This document shows positions 1-7,692 of a stretch of DNA of 64,000 bases, piece after piece; the stretch's first letter is position 1, and every line of letters begins with the position of its first letter. Origin of the DNA: JAKFYM01 sp964416595 (lineage in GTDB: Bacteria; Bdellovibrionota; UBA1018; CAIPTA01); contig CAYQES010000005.1 in assembly GCA_964416595.1 (NCBI GenBank), forward strand, positions 69,789 through 133,788, read 5' to 3'. Made by a program: the position numbers and the translations under genes. Below the pieces are notes generated by a model that saw only the letters and a list, made by a program, of their open reading frames with translations, did not search any database and was not told where the DNA came from.

Positions 1-594
1 GCCTCCAACATGGGAACGCTATTTTTATCAATAGGCGAGGCGCCAGAAAATCATATTACAATTTCGAGAACAGGCGAAACGTACACTTATGCCTGCCAAA
101 AAGGAAAATTAAATGTAATTTTGTTTGAAAACCCGCCAGCGAATGATTCTAGTTTTATTTTGGCCAAAAACTGCACAATCACCCTAGCATCGGATATTGG
201 ACCCACCCGCACGCTAAACGACGGTGACATTGTGAGTAGAAAAAATCTCCTACTAGAAAAAAATCTTTGGCCCAAGGAAAATTTTGCCAAAGTATATGCC
301 CCATTAGCCGTAGAAGCCCCTAAAGAAATGCCAATAAAAATTCAGTTTCTGCCCACCTCACCCCCTTCAAACAATTGGCGGTTGGTGTGGTCTACCACAC
401 GCGCCGGCCCTGTATCTTGCACCATTTTCGTGAGGAATAGCGAAAAAGGAACTGCCACCCCTGCTCACACTTTCCAATCCAAAGAAAATTCTGGAGAACT
501 ATTACTGCAAAATACCTTTGCAAAATATTGGACCTCACTATCCTGCAATAGCACCGCTGGCCGCATAGATTCCAACCTCCTCGCGCCACAATAG
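1..594 (+). CDS. Hypothetical protein, C-terminal part (5' end outside window)
   Basis: The frame is open from the first base of the window (Ala-Ser-Asn before the first ATG at 10), so the true start is probably upstream and only the last 198 or so residues are visible. The visible part has no signal peptide or transmembrane segment. It contains a few Cys (for example TYAC, KNC, SC, SLSC) and alternating polar and beta-type segments, which would suit a secreted or surface beta-rich domain. I recognise no family. It lies just before the convergent GT-C-like membrane protein gene (6-base gap) in an AT-richer stretch. Function is unknown. Confidence 0.55.
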   Translation, partial: ASNMGTLFLSIGEAPENHITISRTGETYTYACQKGKLNVILFENPPANDSSFILAKNCTITLASDIGPTRTLNDGDIVSRKNLLLEKNLWPKENFAKVYAPLAVEAPKEMPIKIQFLPTSPPSNNWRLVWSTTRAGPVSCTIFVRNSEKGTATPAHTFQSKENSGELLLQNTFAKYWTSLSCNSTAGRIDSNLLAPQ

Positions 595-600
595 AAGATA

Positions 601-2019
601 TTATTTTCGTATGGGCCAAACCAGCTTTTGTACTTCAAACAGCCCGTTTTTGGTTGTATAAACTTTTTGAAATTTTACCCCTCTTTCCTGAAGGGCCACA
701 ACCGCGATCGATTGCCTGGAATGGGCACTTACGGGCGTCACATCCAAAACGAGATAACGAATCTTTGGCGACACAAAAGAACCGTGAATATAAACGTCAC
801 TGAATGCTTGAGCATTAATAAAATCAGGCCGTATATATGCGCGATATCGCTCTAAGAGCCAGGCTCCCGGCGTTCTCGGCAACATAATCCCTTTTGTATA
901 ACCTTGTGCCAAAAGTTCTTCGAGCAACTGCAGATAAGAATCGCCCGCGGGCTTATTATAGTTAGCGTAGACCAAACCAGAGTGCTGATGCCATTGTTTA
1001 AACACTACACCCAGACACAGCATAATAAATATTGGATACATAAAAAATCCGCGCTTATGGCTCTTAAATTTCTCTCCAGCTAGCACAACAGCCATAATAA
1101 AAAGAGAAACAGCAACCAACTGATAACGCTCTAACGAAAGTTTAGCAAATCCATGAACAACAAAAGAAAATAAAAGAACTAACGATCCAGCAACTATCAA
1201 TCCATCCTTGAAACTCGAACGTAAGCAAAGCGCCATCAACGCTGGAATGATAAGAAATGAATTCCCCAACAACTGCGAAAACAATTCACCGAAAGTCTGG
1301 GAAAAATGGCTCCAAGTGAAAACAAAATAAGAAGCCTCGGGGGCTGCACCAAAATCTGACTGTGATAAAATCGCATAAGCATGCCATCCCACGGCCACTA
1401 GAGTGCCGAGTAAAATCGAAAACGTGCGGTAGTCTGACTTTAACTGCCTTCGTAAAATTAGGGCCAAGCACATTCCCGCAAAAACGATCGCCGTATTTTC
1501 TCTGCTATAGGCAAATAAAACAGCAAAAAGACAACTGCTCCAATGGTTGGATTGCCAGGAAAGTATAAATAGGCCAAACCAGAATAAAGTGAAGGAATCA
1601 CCCACCAAAACGCCTGCGTGTGGCAGGAACGCCATGGAAGAGCACAACAGAAGCAGAAAAATTCCGCTGGCAATAAAAGATTTTGTTTGCCGTAAAACAA
1701 CCACGGCCATTGCAGTAGCACCAATGATTGACATCCCAAGAAGTACCCAGCGGTAGGTAAAAATATTGTCAGAAAAAATCAGGCTAAACGCACTCAATAC
1801 TACGGGAAATAGCAGGCTACGATCTCTATAGTAATATTCACTCGTGCTTGAAAATAGAGTGCCAAATCCTTCTGACAGTAAATAACGAATGGGCACAAAG
1901 TATTGTTTAAGCTCATCGTGCAAGGGGAATGGAAATAGCTCATCTTTTCGGTAGTAAAAAATCGCCAAAAAAATAAGCACTGAGCTTATCAACCAGAACC
2001 AATAACTCGCCCGTTTCAT
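601..2019 (-). CDS. Multi-pass membrane protein, GT-C glycosyltransferase-like
   Basis: This is a 472-residue, very hydrophobic protein with about ten predicted membrane helices spread over residues 8-340. The first helix (about 8-24) is followed by a short acidic loop (PLHDELKQY, residues 32-40), which resembles the D/E motif in the first periplasmic loop of GT-C enzymes that use polyprenyl-phosphate sugars (ArnT/PMT-like). A soluble C-terminal tail of about 100 residues follows, as is usual in that fold. Family membership is inferred from topology and that loop, not from a diagnostic motif. It is divergent from the carbamoyltransferase gene and probably acts on an envelope glycan. An alternative is a generic polysaccharide-biosynthesis membrane protein. 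Confidence 0.6.
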   Translation of the reverse strand: MKRASYWFWLISSVLIFLAIFYYRKDELFPFPLHDELKQYFVPIRYLLSEGFGTLFSSTSEYYYRDRSLLFPVVLSAFSLIFSDNIFTYRWVLLGMSIIGATAMAVVVLRQTKSFIASGIFLLLLCSSMAFLPHAGVLVGDSFTLFWFGLFILSWQSNHWSSCLFAVLFAYSRENTAIVFAGMCLALILRRQLKSDYRTFSILLGTLVAVGWHAYAILSQSDFGAAPEASYFVFTWSHFSQTFGELFSQLLGNSFLIIPALMALCLRSSFKDGLIVAGSLVLLFSFVVHGFAKLSLERYQLVAVSLFIMAVVLAGEKFKSHKRGFFMYPIFIMLCLGVVFKQWHQHSGLVYANYNKPAGDSYLQLLEELLAQGYTKGIMLPRTPGAWLLERYRAYIRPDFINAQAFSDVYIHGSFVSPKIRYLVLDVTPVSAHSRQSIAVVALQERGVKFQKVYTTKNGLFEVQKLVWPIRK

Positions 2020-2110
2020 CCATTAAACCTTACACTCAATATTCACTGTAGAAAATATATTAGCCAGTAATTGCCAAGGCCGAAGCAACTAAGATACGCT
2101 CACATCGCTT

Positions 2111-3829
2111 ATGTACACCTTGGGAATAAGTGCATTTTCACACGATTCTGCCGCCGCCCTGATGAAGGGTTCAGAAATCATCGCCCTTATCGAAGAAGAG
2201 CGTTTTGACCGCCGAAAATACTCGGGCGCCTTCCCGGAACAAGCCATTCGCCACTGCTTGGAAATCGGTGGGATCGAGGCCAAGGATATTTCACATATTG
2301 CTTTCTTTAAAAAACCTTTGCTGGAATTAGCCGGGGCTGTAGAGCACGGGATCAAATTTTTCCCAGGAAGCATGAATTTGTTCAAAAAAGCTCCGGGCAG
2401 TGGCGCCGTGGTAGATGAATCTTTTTTTTTAGAACGCTTAGTTAGTTATTTCTCTGCAGAAAAACATCTTCGGAAAAAATTTCCCATAAAAAAAAGCGCC
2501 GAATTTCATTTTGTTGAGCATCACTTTGCCCACGCAGCCAGCGCTTTCTATACAACAGGTTTTAAAGAGAGCGCGATTCTCACATGGGACGGTAGAGGGG
2601 AAAAAGCTTCCACTGCGGGCTGGTTAGGCAAAGAGAATCAGATTCAAAAAGTTTTTGAAATTAGAATCCCCCATTCATTAGGCCATTTTTATTCGGCCAT
2701 CACGGCACACCTAGGTTTTAAACCATTTGCAGATGAATGGAAGATTATGGGCATGTCTGCCTTTGGATCAGACCGTTACCATAAAGATTTTGAACGCCTC
2801 TTTTTTCTCCGCCCGGATGGATCCTATCGCCTGAATCTTCGCTATTTTTCTTTTCAGCACCATGGTGGAAGGAAAATGCTGAGTGCTCTTTTCTTAAAAG
2901 AATTTGGCAGGGCACGTGAGAGCTCTGAAGCACTTACCCAAACTCATTTTGACATCGCTGCTTCCGCACAAAAATCCCTTGAAACCATGGGATTGCATGT
3001 GGCTCGCTCCTTTCAAAAAAAGACCGGATTAGACTCCCTCTGTGTCACTGGTGGAGTGGCCCAAAATATTTTGCTGAACCAACGCCTCATCAACGAATCT
3101 GGCTTCAAAGAAGTTCACATACAGCCCGTTGCCACCGACGCCGGCGCTGCTCTCGGTGCCGCTTTACATGTTTTGAATACTAAATATCCCACAAGCGCGC
3201 GAAGTGAAATGAAATCCCTGTACCTGGGGCCAAGCTACTCCAATCAAGAAATCCAAGAATTCCTAAATCGCTACCAAATCGCCCATGTTGTTGCCGATGA
3301 TATTTGTTCAGTCACTGCCCATGCGTTAGCTGCGGGCAAGATCGTGGGTTGGTTTCAAGGCAGAATGGAGGCTGGCCCACGAGCATTAGGGAATCGGAGC
3401 CTGCTTGCGAGCCCACTACGCTTGGAGTTTAAAGAGCGCTTAAATACTCTGGTCAAAAAGAGAGAATTTTTCCGTCCATTTGCCCCGGCTGTACCTGAAG
3501 AAGAAGCCCATCGTTTTTTTACCAGCCTATCCGATAGTAACTGCTTTATGGCGGCAACGGCCCAAGTGCGAAATGAGGCTAAAGAACAAATCCCCGCTGC
3601 AATTCAGATAGACGGAAGTGCTCGTGTGCAAACAGTGAAAAAAGAAACCAATCCACTCTTCTGGAAGCTACTAAATAAATTTGGGGAAATCACTGGCGTG
3701 CCTGTTCTTATTAATACGTCTTTAAATGATAATGAGCCGATTGTCTGCAGTCCGGATCACGCCATAAAGACTTTTTTGAAAACTAATATTGATCACTTAG
3801 CGATCGGCGATTTCTTCTGTTCAAAATAA
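2111..3829 (+). CDS. Carbamoyltransferase, NodU/CmcH family
   Basis: This 572-residue protein opens with the family's typical LGISAFSHDSAAAL segment and has the N-terminal Kae1-like (ASKHA) domain with a His-rich metal site near residues 134-143 (HHFAHAASAF). The C-terminal domain carries the hallmark RMEAGPRALGNRS at about 417-429, followed by a FRPFAPA segment. Known members transfer carbamoyl from carbamoyl-phosphate to hydroxyls of Nod factors, antibiotics or surface sugars, often through a carbamoyl-adenylate intermediate. Here the neighbours (GT-C-like membrane protein and a methyltransferase) suggest decoration of a surface glycan, but the substrate cannot be read from the sequence. 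No strong Shine-Dalgarno precedes the ATG; this start is chosen because it gives the canonical N terminus. Confidence 0.9.
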   Translation: MYTLGISAFSHDSAAALMKGSEIIALIEEERFDRRKYSGAFPEQAIRHCLEIGGIEAKDISHIAFFKKPLLELAGAVEHGIKFFPGSMNLFKKAPGSGAVVDESFFLERLVSYFSAEKHLRKKFPIKKSAEFHFVEHHFAHAASAFYTTGFKESAILTWDGRGEKASTAGWLGKENQIQKVFEIRIPHSLGHFYSAITAHLGFKPFADEWKIMGMSAFGSDRYHKDFERLFFLRPDGSYRLNLRYFSFQHHGGRKMLSALFLKEFGRARESSEALTQTHFDIAASAQKSLETMGLHVARSFQKKTGLDSLCVTGGVAQNILLNQRLINESGFKEVHIQPVATDAGAALGAALHVLNTKYPTSARSEMKSLYLGPSYSNQEIQEFLNRYQIAHVVADDICSVTAHALAAGKIVGWFQGRMEAGPRALGNRSLLASPLRLEFKERLNTLVKKREFFRPFAPAVPEEEAHRFFTSLSDSNCFMAATAQVRNEAKEQIPAAIQIDGSARVQTVKKETNPLFWKLLNKFGEITGVPVLINTSLNDNEPIVCSPDHAIKTFLKTNIDHLAIGDFFCSK

Positions 3830-3836
3830 ATTGGCA

Positions 3837-4580
3837 TTACACTTCGATAATAAAACCGATCATTTGCCCTTTTTTCTCCACCGCAAAATCAACCAACTTC
3901 GCGCCCGCTTCATGAATCCATGTGGATATCTCCCGCTTCGTGTGGAAACTAGCCTGCGGGGTTAAAATTTGGTCAGCAAACAAAGTGAGGCCAGTTTGCT
4001 TATTAATTACTTTTCCTTGAAGCAGGAAGAAGAGCGGTACAAAATACAAAAAATAAAAAATTGGAAAAATAGTGCTGTAAACAAAGGCTTCTTGTTTCTT
4101 ATAAAGCCATCTTATGGGTGCACATAAAAAATACGTAAGATGATATGAACTATATTTTCTATAGACCGAAACATATGCCTTCTTGCCTTTTTTTGTAATG
4201 CGAAGCAATTCAAGAAAGCTTTTTTTCGGATCGGGAGAATGATGGATTACACCGCTGGAAATAGTGAAATCTGAAACTCCGCTAGCAAATCCCAGATGCA
4301 TATTATTCATCTCGTACACCTCGAGCCCGAGATCGCGGCAATATTTAACGGCGGGTGCCGATAGATCCGCCCCTATGCATTTGTTGCCCGTTCTTTTTTG
4401 CAAAAATTCGCTCACAAAACCGAGGCCACACCCGATGTCATAGATAACATCCGACTTTTCTAATTGTTTTGCATGCCTAGTACAGAGCATGTTCTCGAAG
4501 TATCGGGCTCTGTCATAATCGAAACGGCCAAACGGATGTTTATTATATAACCTTCTAGTGGCCTCGAGCTTTTCATTCAT
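3837..4580 (-). CDS. Class I SAM-dependent methyltransferase with a hydrophobic C-terminal segment
   Basis: The SAM-binding motif I (YDIGCGLGF) lies near residues 47-55, and a UbiE/type 11-like post-motif region follows (SSGVIHHSPDPKKSFLELLR). The ATG at 4580 is used; an in-frame GTG at 4589 is also possible. Neither has a clear RBS. About residues 165-188 form an unusually hydrophobic stretch (IFPIFYFLYFVPLFFLL), so the protein may sit on or in the membrane, which would suit a lipid-linked or polyprenyl-linked acceptor. It converges on the carbamoyltransferase gene with a 7-base gap. A role in polysaccharide or lipid modification is inferred from neighbours; substrate unknown. Confidence 0.75.
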   Translation of the reverse strand: MNEKLEATRRLYNKHPFGRFDYDRARYFENMLCTRHAKQLEKSDVIYDIGCGLGFVSEFLQKRTGNKCIGADLSAPAVKYCRDLGLEVYEMNNMHLGFASGVSDFTISSGVIHHSPDPKKSFLELLRITKKGKKAYVSVYRKYSSYHLTYFLCAPIRWLYKKQEAFVYSTIFPIFYFLYFVPLFFLLQGKVINKQTGLTLFADQILTPQASFHTKREISTWIHEAGAKLVDFAVEKKGQMIGFIIEV

Positions 4581-4620
4581 ATTTTGCACAATAGTAGCTA
4601 CCCTAATATTGCTAAATAAA

Positions 4621-4649
4621 AAGCCTTCCCCGTTGCCGGAAGAAGGCTT
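4621..4649 (-). terminator. Rho-independent terminator of the peroxiredoxin gene
   Basis: Inverted repeat AAGCCTTC (4621-4628) / GAAGGCTT (4642-4649) with a 13-base loop. Read on the minus strand the stem is followed by TTTTTATTT. It sits 20 bases past the peroxiredoxin stop and separates it from the methyltransferase gene. Confidence 0.8.
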
Positions 4650-4669
4650 CTCGATTTGAAACCAAAAAA

Positions 4670-5269
4670 CTACTTCTGCTTGCGGAAGTACTCTTGGGAA
4701 CCTTTAGGATCAGGCTTCATGGTGTCAGCGCCTTTTTTCCAGTTGGCCGGGCAAACTTCGCCGTGCTTCTCCACGTATTGAAAGGCTTCCAACACACGCA
4801 AAGTTTCGTCCACAGAGCGGCCCACACCGAGATCATGCACCACTTGGTAAGCTACCTTGCCTTGGGGATTGATGAGGAAGAGCCCTCGCAAAGCCACACC
4901 GCCATCCAAAAGCACTTGGTAAGCGCGAGCTGCATCTTTATTCACATCGGCTAAGAGCGGGAATTTGATATCGCCCAAGCCGCCTTGGTTCTTGGGAGTA
5001 TTGATCCAAGCTAGGTGAGAAAATTGGGAATCGATGGAAGCGCCCAAAACTTCGCAGCCCAGTTTTTTGAAATCTTCTACGCGATCAGAGAAAGCGGTAA
5101 TTTCCGTGGGGCACACGAAAGTGAAATCCAAAGGATAGAAAAACAAGCAGAGCCATTTGCCCCGGTAGTCCTTCAAAGAGATCTCTTTGAATTCTTTGTT
5201 CACTACGGCTACGCCTTTAAAATCCGGCGCATTTTGTTGCACTAGGGGTCTAATCATACTTTCACTCAT
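4670..5269 (-). CDS. Typical 2-Cys peroxiredoxin (AhpC/Prx1 type)
   Basis: This 199-residue thiol peroxidase reduces hydrogen peroxide and organic peroxides. The peroxidatic Cys is about residue 53 in DFTFVCPTEITAF, and the resolving Cys is about 173 in HGEVCPANW. The protein also has a GGLG loop and a C-terminal YF motif (EYFRKQK), the pair linked in the family to sensitivity to over-oxidation. The ATG at 5269 is preferred over an upstream ATG at 5314 because AAGGAG lies 9 bases before it. No ahpF-type reductase is adjacent; electrons may come from thioredoxin (a trxB is at 31.9 kb), which is an inference. It is a single gene with its own terminator. Confidence 0.93.
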   Translation of the reverse strand: MSESMIRPLVQQNAPDFKGVAVVNKEFKEISLKDYRGKWLCLFFYPLDFTFVCPTEITAFSDRVEDFKKLGCEVLGASIDSQFSHLAWINTPKNQGGLGDIKFPLLADVNKDAARAYQVLLDGGVALRGLFLINPQGKVAYQVVHDLGVGRSVDETLRVLEAFQYVEKHGEVCPANWKKGADTMKPDPKGSQEYFRKQK

Positions 5270-5367
5270 AGGTTTGAACTCCTTACTCAAGTATTGAAAT
5301 CTTGTTCCGGGCAATATTTGAATAGGTTTTCTCCCAGGTCAAGAACCATATGATATAGGTGGTTTTC

Positions 5368-6009
5368 ATGGGAGCCCAGGAGCAAAGAGTTAAACTAAGC
5401 GCGTCATTTTGGAGCCACGATCTTAGTGTGCCCCTGGGCAGTGATCTATCTCCGGCCTCCCTTTTCCAAAACCACCAGGATTTTCTTGTGGTGGATATTG
5501 AAACAAAAACTTTGGTGGAAGCCGTTGGTGGTTGGAAAAACTTTAAGCAGCTAGAAGTTTCCGTGGCTTGCGCCTACGACTCTAAAACCAAAAAATTCCA
5601 TTCCTACACGGAGGATAAGCTCGGGGAGCTAGTAAAACTGGCTCAAGAACGTTTATTGGTTGGCTACAACTTGGTGGGATTCGATCTACCAATTCTAGAA
5701 AAATATGGCCTCCCCCCCGTGAAGGAATTGGATGTTTTCGATATCATGTTGGACGTACACAACGTGAGCGGTTGGAAGTTTGTGAAACTGGAAAAAATCG
5801 CCCAAGCCACCCTCGGCACGGGCAAAAGCGCTGACGGACTCATGGCTGTGGAGTGGTGGAAACAGGGCCAGGTAGATAAGATCATCGAGTACTGCCTGAA
5901 AGACGTGGAAGTAACTCGGGATGTTTTCCTACATGGCTTGAACCAAGGCTACGTGGAAATCATGAAGGCTGATGAGACCAAGGCGCGCTTTACGGTGAAT
6001 TGGTCCTAA
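5368..6009 (+). CDS. RNase H-fold 3'-5' exonuclease-like protein
   Basis: This 213-residue protein shows the three exonuclease motifs of the DEDD superfamily: ExoI DIET (residues 43-46), ExoII GYNLVGFDLPIL (about 105-116) and ExoIII YCLKDVEVTRDVF (about 175-187). It resembles the RNase H-like exonuclease domain seen in YprB-type proteins and in proofreading domains, here on its own without a polymerase or helicase. Start choice: AGGTGG at 5357-5362 precedes the ATG at 5368, so the GTG at 5359 is less likely. Nuclease activity is inferred from intact acidic residues; the natural substrate is unknown. The following flavoprotein gene starts 17 bases after its stop. Confidence 0.75.
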   Translation: MGAQEQRVKLSASFWSHDLSVPLGSDLSPASLFQNHQDFLVVDIETKTLVEAVGGWKNFKQLEVSVACAYDSKTKKFHSYTEDKLGELVKLAQERLLVGYNLVGFDLPILEKYGLPPVKELDVFDIMLDVHNVSGWKFVKLEKIAQATLGTGKSADGLMAVEWWKQGQVDKIIEYCLKDVEVTRDVFLHGLNQGYVEIMKADETKARFTVNWS

Positions 6010-6026
6010 AGCCAGGAAGGCTTTAC

Positions 6027-7691
6027 GTGAAATCACCTTTGAATCGGCGGGAATTTATCAAATCCTCTGCGCTGCTGGCCATGATGGCCGCATTGCCCGG
6101 TTGCCAACACCTCTCCCCCCGCCGCACCTTTGCTTCCACGGGAAATAATTTTCTACCCAACTCCCCCATTCTTCCGGCCATGGGCTTTAGCAGCTTAGAT
6201 TTTAATGGCGACGCCATGGATCGCCCCCACGATCTCCTTTGGCACAAAGATTCTTACTTAAAATCAAAGGGCGGAATCCCGGCTCCAACGGAAACAGTGC
6301 CCCTAGTGGTAGTGGGTGGAGGAATGTCGGGTCTATTAACGGCTTACTCCCTGCGCTCATACCGCCCAATTGTTCTAGAACAAGCCCCCCAATTCGGCGG
6401 CAACTCCAAGGGTGAATCTTCGGGGAACGCTATTTACTCCATCGGAGCCGCTTACGTAACCGCCATCGATGAAGGCTCCAGTGAAGAAAAGATTTTGAAT
6501 GAATTGGGCCTGCTCTCGAAAATGCGGAAAGATTCAGGCGAGGAAGCCACCGTGAATTTCCGTGGCGCTCTGAAAAGCCCCTTCTGGCAAGGCGCCACGG
6601 ATCCTAATCGTGCCCAAGAATTTAAAAAAGCCTTCGGTGCATTCAAAAAAGTGTACGACGAAGCCTATCCCGATATTCCCCCGGGCTCCGATAGCGCGAT
6701 CGACGAACGCCAACTAGCAGCCCTCGATGCGATCTCTGCCCTCGAGTGGATGCAAAAAACGATAGTCACTGTGCACCCCCATGTGGAAGAATTCGTGGAA
6801 CTCTATGCGTGGTCGTCGTTTGCGGCTTCGATCAATGAACTTTCCGCAGCCCAGCTTTTAAACTTCTTAAGTTCAGATCTTAGCGGCACCCTCACACTTC
6901 CGGGCGGCAATGCGGGCATCACCCAAGCCTTGCACCAAAATCTTCACAATGCACTCGGCGCCAATAATTTACGCTCCGGCGCCTTTGTGATCGACATTCG
7001 CTCTAAAGGGGATTTTGTGGATGTGTGCTACGAAGATTCTGAGCGCAATCTAAAAACCATTCGCGCCAAGGCCTGCGTGGTGGCTTCCCCAAAATTTGTG
7101 GCCAAGCGTTTGATCGAAGATTTTAGCGATGCCCAGAAAAAAGCCATCGGGGATTTAACTTACCGGGCCTATTTGGTGGCCAACGTTTTATTAAGCTCAC
7201 CCTTTCCTTCTCCTAGCTACGATTTATTTTGCTTGCGTGGGGAACGCCCGCCCGTACAAGTGCCTTTGGAGCCAGAACCTCGCGCCTTCACAGATTTATG
7301 TTTCGGCACCTGGGCCGCCCAAGACCAAACTAATAAATCCGTGCTCACGATTTACAAAGCTTTGCCCTATGATGGGGCCCGTCAGCTTTTATTCCATCCT
7401 GATTCCCACCAAAAACATAAATCCCGGATAGAAGCGGGGCTACCAGAATTATTAACAGCCATCGGACAAACCCCCGATCATGTGCAAGGCATCCGCATGA
7501 CCCGCTGGGGCCATGCTATTCCCGTGGCGAAAAAGGGCTTGTATGCCTCAGGCACTTTAAAAGCCGCGAGCCAGCCACACCGGGGCAATGTATTTTTTGC
7601 CAACCAAGACAATTGGGCCAATCCCTGTTTTGAAACGGCCTTGGCCGCTTCGGAAGAAGCGGCGGCTGCCGTAAAAAAATTATTAGGCTAA
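6027..7691 (+). CDS. Tat-exported FAD-dependent oxidoreductase, probable lipoprotein
   Basis: The protein is 554 residues from a GTG start that has AGGAAGG six bases upstream. The N terminus carries a twin-arginine signal (NRREFIKSS, about residues 6-14), a hydrophobic stretch and a lipobox-like LPGC, so it is probably exported folded with its cofactor and may be lipidated. A Rossmann FAD-binding segment follows (VVVGGGMSGLLTAYSL, with LEQAPQFGGNS after it), as in amine-oxidase/phytoene-desaturase-like flavoproteins. The C-terminal region (NVFFANQDNWANPCFETALA) resembles the closing FAD motif of that superfamily. Substrate unknown. It converges, one base apart, on the gene for a periplasmic tetraheme lipoprotein, which could be an electron partner (inference). 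Confidence 0.8.
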   Translation: MKSPLNRREFIKSSALLAMMAALPGCQHLSPRRTFASTGNNFLPNSPILPAMGFSSLDFNGDAMDRPHDLLWHKDSYLKSKGGIPAPTETVPLVVVGGGMSGLLTAYSLRSYRPIVLEQAPQFGGNSKGESSGNAIYSIGAAYVTAIDEGSSEEKILNELGLLSKMRKDSGEEATVNFRGALKSPFWQGATDPNRAQEFKKAFGAFKKVYDEAYPDIPPGSDSAIDERQLAALDAISALEWMQKTIVTVHPHVEEFVELYAWSSFAASINELSAAQLLNFLSSDLSGTLTLPGGNAGITQALHQNLHNALGANNLRSGAFVIDIRSKGDFVDVCYEDSERNLKTIRAKACVVASPKFVAKRLIEDFSDAQKKAIGDLTYRAYLVANVLLSSPFPSPSYDLFCLRGERPPVQVPLEPEPRAFTDLCFGTWAAQDQTNKSVLTIYKALPYDGARQLLFHPDSHQKHKSRIEAGLPELLTAIGQTPDHVQGIRMTRWGHAIPVAKKGLYASGTLKAASQPHRGNVFFANQDNWANPCFETALAASEEAAAAVKKLLG

Positions 7692-7692
7692 A

